From: Phragmites australis
Taxonomy: Eukaryota > Streptophyta > Magnoliopsida > Poales > Poaceae
Direction of reading: 5' to 3'
NCBI RefSeq assembly: GCF_958298935.1
Contig: NC_084936.1
Span: 4,843,501 to 4,907,500 of the forward strand
DNA length: 64,000 nucleotides
In this document: positions 23,560 through 36,323 of the stretch, in pieces
Layout: each line of letters opens with the position of its first letter
How positions within the stretch are numbered: position 1 is the first letter of the stretch
Notes under the pieces: generated by a model
Seen by the model: the letters and a program-made list of their open reading frames with translations, nothing else
What the model was told of the DNA's origin: nothing
Database searches by the model: none
Translations under genes and position numbers: made by a program

Positions 23560-26500
23560 TTACACAAATCGTAAACAACCAAACGACAACAGTATGCAGA
23601 TTAGGCAATGTTGCCGTAGGAGAGCAGCCGTTCCAAAAGGACGCTAAGCTGTCTTGCGCCGGCTTGACACCAGCGGTCTGCATCGTCCCAGATCATGGTG
23701 ATCAAGTAGTCGATGGAGATTCAGTTATTATTGAAAATGATGTTGTTCCTCGATAACCGAATTCTCCAGCATGTAAGAAGAACCATCGAGTCTAAACCTT
23801 TCTTATAGATGGAGCCGACACTTTCCCGTAGTTGGAGCCACCACTGAAGGATTGAAGCATCCGATTGAGGCGTTTGAACCCCCAACATTCTCCACCACGC
23901 CTATCTTGCGAAATTGCAATGCAACAGGAGATGATCCGTCGTTTCTGGCATTTGAGAGCAGTGTGTGCACAAATCATCCTCCTGGAGACCATGCCGGCAT
24001 CTTTGGATAGCCATCCAGAGCCTACCATGTAGCATCAACAAGGCAAAGAACTTGATTTTAGTTGGAACCCAAGACCTCCAGATCAAATTGGCCCCCTCAA
24101 AGTTAATGCATCCTTCAAACAATACACGGTAAGCAGATTGCGCAGAATAGGCGGCGGATGAAGACCATTTCCAAACGACTTGATCATCGTCGGCACACAG
24201 GTTGACAGCATCAAGTTGCTCCCATAAGAGGAAGTATTGGACTATAGCCGAGATGGATAAGGGTCCACTGATATCTTTAATCCATTTCCTATTACACAAA
24301 GCATGATGGATTGTTCTGCTCCTGCAAACCGAAGGTGCAACACAACCAAAGAGCTGAGGGGCGATGAATTTGATTGAACGGCCTTGAAGCCAAGCATCAG
24401 TCCAAAACATAGTTGATTTGCAGTTGCCCACCACAAAGGAAGTGAAAGCGGCAAATAGGTCAGTAACCTCCTTCTCATGTCTCATGGGTAGAGCGGCCCA
24501 TGGTTTAGACGGTTGGCTGCGCTGCCACCATAACCATCTTAAGCGCAATGCCACCCCGACCATATGAAGATCCAGAATACCCAAACCTCCATACTCAGTC
24601 GACCGGCACACGACAGACCAAGCAACTGAACTACGGCCCCCTGACATAGCTTTGTCATTAGCCCAGAGAAAAGCCTTCCTAACTTTGTCGATCTCCTTGA
24701 TCACCCAAGGGTTAACCTTAATGGCAATGAGAGTGTGTATAGGAGTTGTGGAGAGCACTGTTTTTACAAGGGTAGCCCTACCCGGTTTGGATATCAATTT
24801 GGCTTGCCACACTGGGAGTTTTGAAGCAACTTTATCCACTAGAGGTTGAAGATGAGACTTGTGCAGTCGGCCCGTTGTCAGTGGAATGCCCAGATATTGA
24901 ATTGGAAAGGAGCTCAGCCCGCAAGGAAGCAAAGTCTGGAGAGCTGCCAAATCATCATCTGAACAACCAATAGGGACTGCCGCACATTTGAGCAAGTTGG
25001 TTTTCAGCCTGAAGACAGCACCGAAGAAATCAATGATGGCTAGATGAGCATGCATGTCTGAAGATGTAGGAGAGAAGAAGAGAACCGCGTCGTTGGCATA
25101 GAAGGAGCAATGATGAGTGATCACTTTATGACCCATATTATCCAGGACGCTGGCCATACTTGCAGTGGATAGAATGCGGTCAAAGATGTCCATAACAAGC
25201 ACAAAAAGGAAAGGGGACAATGAGTCTCCTTACCGCAGACCTCTTGCATGATAGAGGGAAGGGCCCGGTACACCGTTCAAAAGAATCCGTGTTGAAGAAG
25301 ATCTGAGAATACCCACAATCCAATTGCACCATAAAGGACCGAAACCCCAAGCATGGAGGACTTCCAAAAGGAAAGGCCAGCTGACGGAATCAAATGCTTT
25401 GGATATGTCCAGCTTGAATAGAACATTAGGCCTTTTGCTTTCTTGAGAAGTTTGGCAATCGAATGGACCACTTTGAAATTATCGTGGATCGAACGCCCTG
25501 CGATAAAAGCACTTTGGCTAGATGAGATCAGCGAAGACATCCTAGGTGCTAGCTGGAGAGACAATGCCTTCGTAATGATCTTGCCAATACTATGAATTAG
25601 GCTTATTGGCCGATAATCGGTAGGCACCAAAGCCTCTAGTTTCTTAGGAAATAAGGTGATGAGGGCGTTGTTTACATGATCCAAGCCCCTTCTTTCACCC
25701 AAGCCGAAGGCACAAATGGCAATGGTCACATCTTTGCAAATAACTCGCCATGCCACACGGTAAAACTTCGCTGTAAACCCGTCCGGCCCAAGAGACTTGT
25801 TAAGAGGTAGACGCATGACAGCATTAAGGATCTCTGTCTATGAGAACTGGGTGTCCAGGGCTTGAAGGTCAATCGGAGTGATGCCGATCGCTTGGAGATC
25901 CAAAGAGAACTCCTTGGTCTGAGAACTGCCGAGAATAGAGCTGAAATGGTTGAACAAGGTCATCTCTATATCCGCATGTGAGGAGACACAGCCATCGGCA
26001 GTGGAGAGGGAAGGTGATAGTGTTCTTGTGAGCTCGGTAACAAGCAAAAGAGTGAAAGAGATGTGTGCTAGCATCACCATCTCGTAACCAGGCCACCCGA
26101 GACCTACACCGAGCAATTGTTCACTCCAAGGAGGCCAAGCCAAGACATAGGAGCTTGAGATGCTTGCGTAGGTCCGATTCTGCGACCGAGAGCGCTCTCG
26201 AATCCTGGGCAGCATCAAGGCGAGAGATGACCTCGCGGCCAATAAGGAGTTGCTCGTTGACATTGCCAATAGATTTGGAACTCCAACGTTGGAGTTCTTT
26301 CACCGTGCGCCGGAGCAATAAGTCTAGTCGAATTAGAGGTGGAGAGGAATCCTCGGCAAGAGACGGCTGCCTTGCACTCTGCACAACCGAGAGGAACCCG
26401 GGCATCTTGGTCCAAAAGGACTCAAATTGAAATCGACGACGCTTCACAGAGCATATTGAGGTAGACAGCAAAATGGGGCAATGGTCAGAACATTCAGAGG

Positions 26501-27150
26501 ATAGTGCTTGTAAAAAAACAGTTGGGGAACATGCCATCCCAGTCTGAGGTGATCAATGCCCGGTCAAGTCTGACGAGAGTGGGAGAGACTCGCTCATTGG
26601 ACCAAGTGTAATGACGGCCGAACATATGCAAATCTTTGAGTTCCAGCCCATGATGAATCTTCTAAATCTGGAGATTGATCGTGGATTTAGACGGTTGTTG
26701 TTCTTGTCCGCGGCCGAGCTAATCATGTTGAAATCGTCGATCACCAACCAAGGTCCCGGAGATAGAGAACGAATGTCAGGCAGTTCGGCCAGGAATTCGT
26801 CCTTTAAGCCCTCTTCAGTAGGGCCATACACGGCGGTTAAAAAGAAGGATCCCTCTGCAGAACAGATCTACACCGTGGCTGAGAATCGGAGCACCCAAGC
26901 AGCAACCATAGTTAAGGGTTGACGACAAGCCACCAAGATACCTCCCCTAGATTCGGATGAGGGCAAGTAGGAGTACTCAGAAAACATCGTGCCACATATT
27001 TCTTTCATTAGGAAGGGGTTGATAACATCAAGCTTTGTTTCAAGCAAACAAACAACCGAAGCCCTATTGTCACTGACCATTTTCTAACAACGTCGCGACG
27101 TGCTCTACAATTGAGACCCCGAACATTCCAACTAAGGATGTTGCAGTTGT
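23560..27150 (-). pseudogene. LINE ORF2 (endonuclease-reverse transcriptase), broken
   Basis: On the minus strand the frame fragments give, in order: an apurinic-type endonuclease start NILSWNVRGLN (27142-27107), CLLETKLDVI and PWLVIDDFNMI (about 26740); reverse transcriptase with KSLGPDGFTAKFY (about 25795), YRPISLIHSIGKIITKAL and SLSPFLFVLVMD (about 25225); a palm motif YANDAVLFF (25100 downward) where YADD is the family norm; and a zinc-finger RVT-type end (CTHCSQMPETTDHLLLHC, about 23950). Stops and frameshifts split it, including near 25430 between the RT finger and palm. The Asp-to-Asn change in the catalytic motif alone should abolish polymerisation. Dead copy. Confidence 0.92.
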
Positions 27151-27411
27151 CAATGTTTTGCATGGAACTGATGACGAGCGAGATGGAGCAAGATCTCTAG
27201 CAATCCGGACTTTTCGGCACTGGATCAGCGGTGAAGGCTGCCAAGCAATGGGCGGGGAAAAAGCTCCCTGATAGCCCGAAGGTGCTATTTAGAGAGGGGC
27301 CGGACCGAATGTGCTTGGAGCTATGGCCTCGCCCTCTTTGAGAAGCCCAAGCTGTCACATAAGAAGAACTTCACCACACTTGGACGGCCGAACAAAAGAG
27401 AGATTGGGCTG

Positions 27412-30400
27412 TGTAAGACCCGCATTGCCGGGATCTTCTGTGCCTCCTGTATCAGTCCCTGGATTATGTAGCTGATATGCACAGTACAACAGTTGTAGTA
27501 TCATAGTCAAACTTCGTACAATACATTAACGTACAGTGTACTTTAAGTTACAAACCATATTGTCCCTTACAAATATGGCCTAGCGGCCTTCATGAAAAGC
27601 ATAGCGGAAAAGGACCCAAGCCACAAGCAGTGAGGGTGCGAACACGACACTTAGACTACTCTTCGTCTCCGGCTTCGCCCCCGGCAAAGTCGGCATTATC
27701 TTCTTCATCTGAATGACAACAAGAGTGAGTACAAAAGGTACTCAGCAAGCCCTATACTACATTCAAGGGTTTGATAGATGCATAATGAAGTATTTCAAGG
27801 ATAAGGCTTTACAGAATAGTTTTAGCGTAAAGCAGTTTATGCAGGTATTCAGTTGTATCATCAATGATTAACTTTAAAACCGTTTTAATAGTTCAAAACC
27901 AGTAACAAGTTTTATCTGTGAGTTTTCGGTCCTGGGAGGGGCTATACCTCACTCCCCAGTCCCTTTTTATCACATCTAGTGCACACCTAGTACCACACAG
28001 CATCTAGTGATATCGAGACAGGAAACATCACCATACGGACATCTAGTCCACCCACTCACTCATCAAGACACACGCACCCTGAGTCTAGTCAACGCGATTG
28101 CTGCTTTCTCATGTCCATAACCGTGGACACGGCTATTCGAATAGTTTTACGCTCTGCAGAGGCTGTACAACTTTACCCACGCGATATGCTCAGCCTCCCA
28201 CTGTTGCATGCAGGGGAGCAAATCATACTGAGACCCTCCATAACACCTTTCCTGCTGGGCTTTTCCACGAGACACGCCCAAGTACCAGAGCTGCATGCTT
28301 CCGAAGGCCAGCATCCCTTTTTAAGCCTTGGCCGGTACTAGAAACCTCCAAGCATGCAGGACAGGATAGTACTTGCCTGCTCGTTGCTCTCAGCCTCCTG
28401 GTATGATGTTCGACCCAGTCCAGTGAAAGGAAAGTCAAGTCCTGCCCATACAGGACGCATGGTTGTACGTAGTGGCTAGGCTAGACGGGTCGCAATGACT
28501 CGGTCCTTAAGCGGCCGAGGTGGGCATCTCCCAGCACGAGTATTCCCACAATACCACATGCCCCCAAGAGCATCCCCTCCCACAAAGGACTACTCTACCT
28601 GCCCCCGCCAAAACAGTTTTCACTAATTTTTTACACACCACCCACCATATCCTACACACCAACAAGGATCTCACATCCATCACGAAATTCATATCCATCA
28701 AGGATTCATGGTATATGACTTGTCATTGGATAATGATAATTTATCATCCCCGAGGAGATGTAGTTTTAAAAGCGATGCCTCTGAGGAGACGTATTCAATC
28801 CTAAGCATGCTAGATATCAAGACGTCTTCCATCGTTAATATAGATAACAATAGGTAATCCTAGGGTGCTATGTATTCTGGGTGAAGTTAGTTATGGCATG
28901 GCAAGTGTTGATAGGATTAACTACTACAAACAATTGCAAAAGCGTAATACATAGCACATGCAGTAGTGTTCCCAGTTTTAGTTGAGCATGTAGATTATCG
29001 GAAAACATAGGTTCAATATGATCAAGGAAAATAGGACTTAGCTTCTCCGGAGTTCTCCTCTTGATTTTGGTCAAAGTCAGGATCCCCTTCAGCCCGAATA
29101 ATCCCAGCACAGATCTCGCAAAACAAATGTCCTTGTTCCTGCTCTTGCTCCTCTGTAATTCACAACTACGATCAACACGGCTAAACTAAAGAAGAACCGA
29201 TTAACACCAATTGAAAAGCCAAACAAGTCCTAACGAACACCACGAGGTGATCAATGAGTAGATCTTGATTTTCGATGAATTTCGGCGAAAGAATCGCCGA
29301 AATCGGAGCCAGAACGGAGAAGTTACGGTTCTGAGAATATTTAAATCTAGAAAACATGGAAAGACACTATTCATGGGTGGGGCCCACTGAACAGTGAAAG
29401 GGGCCTATATGAACAGTGACCAGGTGGGGCCCACTTGGGCTCCATCTGGGCCTGGATGGGCTGGGCCAGGCCTAGGCCGGGCTCGGATCTACAGTAATGG
29501 GCCCTCACAGTGCAGCCTAAAGAGTCATCGGGCCGGCGGCCTATGGCCTCTAGAACCTGGGCCGGCCCAGGGGGTAGGGCCCATTTGCGGTACAGGCCGG
29601 CCTGGCCGACTGGCCGGCCGGTGGGCCAAGCGGGGTGCGCGGCAGGGCAGCCCACGGCGCACGCGCGCAGCGTGCGGCGGAGGGGAGGGGATTTGGCGTT
29701 GGTGGCGAGGGCTATGACGGCGTGGCGCGGAGAAGCTCGCCGGCGATGAGTCGCCGCTAGGGTTTCACCGCGAGAGCTAGACGCCGGGGCACTACGCGGC
29801 AGTGTCAGATCAGTGCCGGAGGGGGAAGCGGCGGCGCGGCAAAATTCGGCAGCACCTCCCCTGCATGGGGAGGCGTTCTTCCTGCAAGAAAACGGGGCTC
29901 TGGGTCCCGAAGACCTTGGCACGATGGCCGGAGAACACACATACGACGCAGGCACGCGCCGGCGGCGACCAGACACTACGGCGGGAGAAAAATGCTCGGC
30001 GGCGCGTGACTAATAGCCTCTAAAGGGCTCGGAAACTCCCACTAACTAGCCTAGGGGATCCTAGGGGGCAAGGGGCTCACCGGAACGGCAGGGACGAGAC
30101 GACGGCCGGCGGCGAGTTGCGAAGAGCGGTGGCGACGCTTGCGGGCTCCTCTTCGCGGACGGCTTGCGTCGGCTTCTGACGAACGGGAGGCGGCACGGGA
30201 ACGGCGTCCGACCTCCGATACTCCTTGACAGCCCGTCGGCGGTGTCGACTAATCGGCGAACGACGGTGGCGTAGATTGAGATGGAGGCGGCGGTGATTTG
30301 GGCGGTGGTGTGGATGAGGTACGGTGGGGGGCGAAAAAGGGGGAAAAAGGGGGAGCCGGAGGCTCATATTTATAGCTGGAGGGGAGCGGGGCAGCGGTAA

Positions 30401-31407
30401 TGGCGCGGGCACGCGGCGCATTGTGCTGGCCCGGTGAGTACGGTGGCGAGCGGCGTGAAGGGCAGTGAGGCGCGTGGTGTGGCAGCTTCGCGCTGCTTCG
30501 GTATGGGCGCGGGCGCAGAAGTCTCCGCGGCAGGGCATGGGCGAGTGGCGCTGTGAGAGGGAGGGGGAGAGAGGAGAGAGAGCGGTAGCTCAGGGGAGTG
30601 AAGGACGGCGGTGAGCGGCGTCCTCACTGGCGGCGGAAGAAAGGAGAGAGGAGAGAGGAGGCGCTTGGTCGGGCGGCTGGATGACGCGCGTCGCGGCGAA
30701 TGGCTGAGAGGAAAGCGTACACGGGCGCGGACGCCTTCATGCGCAGGCGTGCCAGCGGCCGAGACGTGCGGCGGGCTGGGCCGAAAGACGGCCCAGGCGT
30801 GGGGATAGGAAGGGCGGGGCGGCCGGATGGGCTGGGAGACGGTATGGGCCGCGCCAAGAAAAAGAAGAGAGGCCGGTGTGGGCTAAGGGAGAAGAAAGGA
30901 AAAGAAACTGGCCCATGGGGAAAATTAGAGAAGTAAAGAGAGAAGAGAAAAAGAAAGAGAGAAACAACATGAAGTTTGAAATAATTCAATTTGGCAAATT
31001 TTGAATTTGGAATCCTGACTTTGGATTAAGATCAACTTCAATTAGATTGAAGTTGATTCATTTTGGATATCTGGTTTAAAGGGAATTTGAATCTGAAATT
31101 GATTTTTGAGCTGACCAGAATCTAAGAGTAGGTTTGAATTGAGAGACATTCACTTCAAACCTCCACACAAAGAATCATAAAATCCAATAATGCATGACAG
31201 TCAACCTAATGCAGTGATCTTGCTAGAATTTGCACTGGTAAACTTTGGAACAACTAGTCAACTCCATACCTCCAACATGTGTGAAGGTGTATGTACTGGC
31301 ATACATACACATCCCTGTACATGTACTAGCTTACTTAATTATCCTCAGAAAGTTTTAATTTGGAGCTAATTCTGTAATTATACAATATGCTAAAACTGGG
31401 TGTTACA
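27412..31407 (-). repeat. 3' LTR of the Tekay-like element (3,996 bp)
   Basis: Direct-repeat partner of 37523-41571. It lacks about 49-50 bp present in the 5' LTR near 39916-39965; the loss lies between short GCGGCA direct repeats. It begins TGTAACACCCAGTTTTAGC on the sense strand. Confidence 0.93.
30368..30374 (-). promoter_or_regulatory. TATA box of the Tekay-like 3' LTR
   Basis: Same TATAAATATGAGCC context as in the 5' LTR. If active it would drive transcription leftward through the LTR into the LINE sequence. Confidence 0.6.
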
Positions 31408-31421
31408 GATCTACCCCACTT
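31408..31421 (-). other. Polypurine tract
   Basis: On the minus strand AAGTGGGGTAGATC directly precedes the 3' LTR and adjoins the stop codon of pol. It would prime plus-strand DNA synthesis. Confidence 0.7.
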
Positions 31422-34400
31422 AAACGAAATCTCGACCCCGAGATTCAGAAAGTCCCTTAAATAAATCCGGGAACTCCTTCTTCAGTTCATCTTCACGTTC
31501 CCAAGTTGCCTTAGCTTCTGTATGATTACTCCATTGTACTCTACAGAACCTGACAGCTGTCCTCCTGGTTTGACGGGTTGTCACATCCAAGATTCGGATG
31601 GGTCTTTCCTTATATTGGAGATCTTGCTGTAGACCCTCAACTTCCAAGGGAATCTGTTCTTCTGGTACTCTCAAGCATTTCCTTAACTGTGAAACATGAA
31701 ATATGTCATGTATATTTGACATTTCTGCAGGAAGCGCCAACTTGTAAGCCACTGTACCAACCCTACTTAGTATCTTATAGGGTCCCACATACCGCGGTGC
31801 CAGTTTACCATGAACTTGGAACCTCCGAGTACCTCTTATTGGGGACACCTTGAGGTAGACGTAGTCTCCTACTTCGAAGGTCAAGTCCCTCCTTCGGTTG
31901 TCTACATAACCTTTCTGTCTGTTTTGAGCCGTCTTAAGATTCTCCCTGACCTTGGCAACCTGTTCTTCAGCATCCTTGATTAATGCAGGTCCGAAGAGTG
32001 AACGCTCTCCTACTTCTGACCACAGAAGGGGTGTTCTGCACTTCCTCCCATATAATGCCTCAAAGGGTGACATCTTCAAACTGGCTTGATAACTGTTATT
32101 GTAGGAGAACTCTGCATAGGACAGGCTTTTCTCCCAGTCCTTGCCATAGGTGATTACACAAGCTCTCAGAAGATCTTCCAAGATTTGGTTTACTCTTTCT
32201 GTCTGACCATCAGTCTGTGGGTGGTAGGCAGAACTAAAGTCCAATTTAGTTCCCAAGGCAGTATGCAGACTCTTCCAAAATCTTGATGTAAATTGGGGAC
32301 CCCTATCAGAAACGATCCTGCTTGGTATCCCATGTAGCCTCAGAATATTATCAATATACAAATGTGCCAATTTGTCTCCACTATAGGTGGTCTTGATGGG
32401 TATAAAGTGGGCCACTTTAGTTAGACGATCCACAATAACCCATATAGAATCGTTACCCTTCTGAGTTTGGGGTAACCCGACTATGAAATCCATGCCGATT
32501 TCATCCCATTTCCATGTTGGAACCTGTAGTGGTTGCAGTAATCCTGCTGGCCTTTGGTGTTCTGCCTTGACCCGTTGACAGGTGTCACACCGAGCAACGA
32601 ACCCTGCTATATCAAACTTCATCCCTGTCCACCAATACTTGACTCTCAAATCTGTGAACATCTTGGTGCATCCGGGATGGATGAAATAGGGAGAGTTGTG
32701 GGCTTCATCCATGATCAACTCCCTAAGATCATCTTTATCTGGCACACATATCCTATCTTTGTACCAAACAGTACCTTGTCGATCTATTCTGAAACCAGAT
32801 GCTTTATTCAACCCAAGATTCTTCTTGACCTTCAGAATTTCACTATCTCCTATTTGAGCTTCACGAATCTTTTCCTCTAATGTTGGACGCACCACTAGAG
32901 TGTGGGCTTGCCCCTGTACTATATGTAGATCCAAATGCTGAATTTCTGCAAAAAGCTCTGGCCTCATCTCCCGCATTTGTAGGCCATGACTATAGACTTT
33001 CCTACTCAAGGCGTCAGCCACAACATTAGCCTTGCCTGGATGATATTGGATACTTAGATCGTAATCCTTTATCAACTCCAACCACCTTCGTTGCCTCAGA
33101 TTCAACTCTGACTGAGTGAAAATGTACTTTAGGCTCTTGTGATCAGTATAGATCTCGCACTTATTTCCTAGAAGGTAATGTCTCCATATCTTAAGTGCAT
33201 GTACTACTGCTGCCAATTCCAAGTCATGAGTTGGGTAATTTTCTTCATGCGTCTTTAGCTGTCTAGAGGCATAAGCCACAACCTTGCCGTCTTGCATCAG
33301 CACACAACCCAGACCTTGGCGTGAGGCATCACAATAGACCACAAAATCCCTCTGGATATCCGATAACTTCAATACTAGGGCTGTAGTCAGCCTCATCTTG
33401 AGCTCTTGGAAACTTTCTTCACAGGCTTCATCCCACTCAAATGTGGCGTCTTTCTGGAGAAGCTTCGTCATTGGTTTGGCTATCTTCGAGAATCCCTCAA
33501 TGAACTTGCGGTAATAACCTGTCATTCCTAGAAAGCTTCTAATTTCCGAGACATTGATTGGTTGAATCCAGTCAACTACTGTCTCAACCTTGGAAGGATC
33601 CACTGAGACTCCTTGAGCCGTCAAAACATGTCCGAGAAATACCGCTTCTTGAAGCCAGAACTTACATTTACTGAATTTGACATAAAGCTGGTGTGCTCTT
33701 AGTCTTTCCATAACCACTCTCAGATGTTGTTTGTGCTCCTCTGCACTCCTTGAATAGACCAGAATATCATCAATGAATACTATTACGAAGTTATCCAATT
33801 CATCCATGAATACTTTATTCATCAGATTCATGAAATATGCCGGGGCATTGGTTAGTCCAAATGACATAACTGTAAACTCATATAATCCATACCTCGTCAC
33901 AAAGACGGTTTTCTGGATATCACTTTTCCTGATCTTCATTTGATAGTACCCAGATCTCAAATCTATATTCGAGAAATATATAGCTCCTCAGAGCTGATCA
34001 AATAGATCATCAATTCTTGGCAGTGGATATTTATTCTTGATGGTTACTTCATTCAGGGAGCGATAATCCACGCACATCCGTTGACTCCCATCCTTCTTTT
34101 CTACGAAAAGAACTGGCGAACCCCAAGGTGAAGAACTTGGTCTGATGAAGCCAATTGCTAGCAACTCTCTAATCTGTTCCTTCAGCAACTCCAGTTCATT
34201 AACTGGCATCCTATAAGGTCTTTTGGCAATTGGGGCTGTCCCTGGTAAGAGATCAATCACAAACTCCACCTCTCGATCCGGTGGCATACCAGGTAATTCA
34301 TCAGGAAACACATCTAGATACTCGCATATTACTGGCACATCTTCAATTAACTGCTCGGCCATACTGTATGCCATTGGTTCAGTCCGGGGATTCTTGGGCT

Positions 34401-36030
34401 CAAACTCTACTTTGACCCCTTTGTGATTGACCAGTGTAACCTTTCTGCTTGCACAGGCTATATTGCCCTAGTGCTTGATCAACCAATTCATTCCCATAAT
34501 GACATCTATTCCATTTGAATCTAGAATTACCAGGTTTGCTAGAAACTCTACCCCACTTAACTGGAGTTTAACCCGGGGGCATCCTAAACGACACAGGATA
34601 TTTCCTGCAGGGGATTGAACCATCTTAGGGTTCTTAAGAACCACAGTAGGCAACTTATGCAGTGTAGCAAACTTTGAAGAGACAAACGAATGCGAAGTCC
34701 CAGAATCAAACAAAACCGTTGCAAGGGTTGAGTTAATGGGAAACTCACCGAGTACAACTTCCGGTGCTTCCTGAGCTTCTCGAGCGTCAATGTGATTGAC
34801 GCGGCCTTGTCCAACATTCCTGGATTGACCCGCTGATCGATTTCCTCCTCGTCCTGCTCCTGCTGCTGGGGCTGAACGGGCTGGTGCATTGTTCGGTTTA
34901 GCCTGGGGGCAGTCCTTCATATAGTGCCCTGGCTGGTGGCAGATGAAACAAGTCCTCTGCGTAGCCGCTGGCATCTGAGCACTGCTCTGTTGAGACCTTC
35001 CTGTATTGGAGCTGCGAGAACCTGATGCTGCTGTACGGGATATGGATCCCGAAGCTGGATACTACATGGTCGGCTGTTGTTGATACTGGACTCTTTGCCT
35101 CTGGCCAAATTTGGTTCCTTGGGACTTATTGCCCTGTTGTTTCCGGTCAGCAAACTTTCTCTTCTTTTCTGCCTCAAGAGGTGCGCAAGCCTCCTCTAAT
35201 AGGAGAGCTTTGTTCATTAATGCATTAAAGTCAGTATAGAACACTGGCAAAAGCTGCACATACAGGCTGTGCCGCAACCCCTTTTTGAACCGATCTTGTT
35301 TCTTCTTATCAGTCGATATCTCCTCCGGCGCATATCGGGAAAGGCGGATGAACTTCCGAATATACTGATTGACAGTCATTGGCCCTTGTTTCAGCTCACG
35401 GAACTCGTTAGCCTTCATCTCCATAATCCCAGTTGGCACATGATACCTCCTGAACTCCTCACAGAATTCCTCCCAAGTGATGGCCTCGGCATCTGCTGAT
35501 GCCTCGCAGTAATTTTTCCACCATTATGCTGCTGACCCAGTGAGTTGGTGAGCGGCAAGCTTCACTCTGTCCTGGCCTTCACAATTGATAACCTGCAGCT
35601 TCCTAGTGATTGCCCTGAGCCAATCATCAGCCTCAAGGGGATCATCAGTACTGTCGAAGCTTGGAGGTCTAACTCTCATGAATTCTCCTATCTTACTCTG
35701 AGGTCCATAACCTCTGTTATTGAATCCCGCTTGCGCGATTGCCTCCATCAGACAGGTCTGATTTGCCATTACTGCCACCAGATCATTCTCCGGTGGTGGG
35801 GGCAGCTGGGTTCTCTGACTGCTGTGGTGGCTCTGGAGAACTTCATGACTGGGCTGCGGACCAGCACTCCTATCTCTCCTTCTGTACTGTTCTCCTGAAT
35901 TCCTTCCTCGGGATCCATCAGTACTACACGAGCGAGATCCTCTCCTATGGACTTCACCAACAGGTACTATCTGGCGCTCCGCACGATGACGGGCAGATCC
36001 CTCAGACGAGTCCATCTGTTTCTGTGACAA
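31420..36030 (-). pseudogene. Tekay-like gag-pol, one frame with four stops
   Basis: A single reading frame of about 1,540 codons, from MSQKQMDSSEGS at 36030 to DFV-stop at 31420. Domains in order: gag core (about 35700-35200; SFDSTDDPLEADDWLRAI, QYIRKFIRLSRYAPEE); CCHC knuckle CFICHQPGHYMKDC (about 34950); protease VLFDSGTSHSFVSS; reverse transcriptase with [20 protein letters not shown] and catalytic FIDDILVYS (about 33770); RNase H with [16 protein letters not shown]; integrase with [13 protein letters not shown] and [12 protein letters not shown]; and a C-terminal chromodomain-like segment ([15 protein letters not shown]...ATWERED). In-frame stops lie just left of 35524, 35062, 34468 and 33988. 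Three look like C-to-T changes (CAG to TAG twice, CGA to TGA), as expected of methylcytosine deamination in a silenced element. Confidence 0.93.
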
Positions 36031-36323
36031 GAGAGGGAGTAAAAGCTGAGATACAGCTATAAGGCAGGGGCAAGTAAGGTAGAAGCAAGGACATCCTTGC
36101 TAATCACACAATCAAAGATACAACAAGAAGCAACACCATATATCATATACAAGCAACATGTTCTAAACAAACCTAGGACTATCTCAACTAGGTCACTAGT
36201 ACAAAAGCTCTCGATCTACAACGGCAAAAGCATGCTTCGCAGAGCATCTGACTACATGGTTATCTACAACAAAAGCTATATCAGGGCCTATTCCTACTGC
36301 TAGCTACACGTTATGCGACGTCC

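Noticed and set aside
29371..30989. Long GC-rich open frames inside the Tekay-like LTRs (also at 39.5-41.1 kb)
   Set aside because: They occur in several frames on both strands, have no domains, and fall in LTR sequence; composition explains them.
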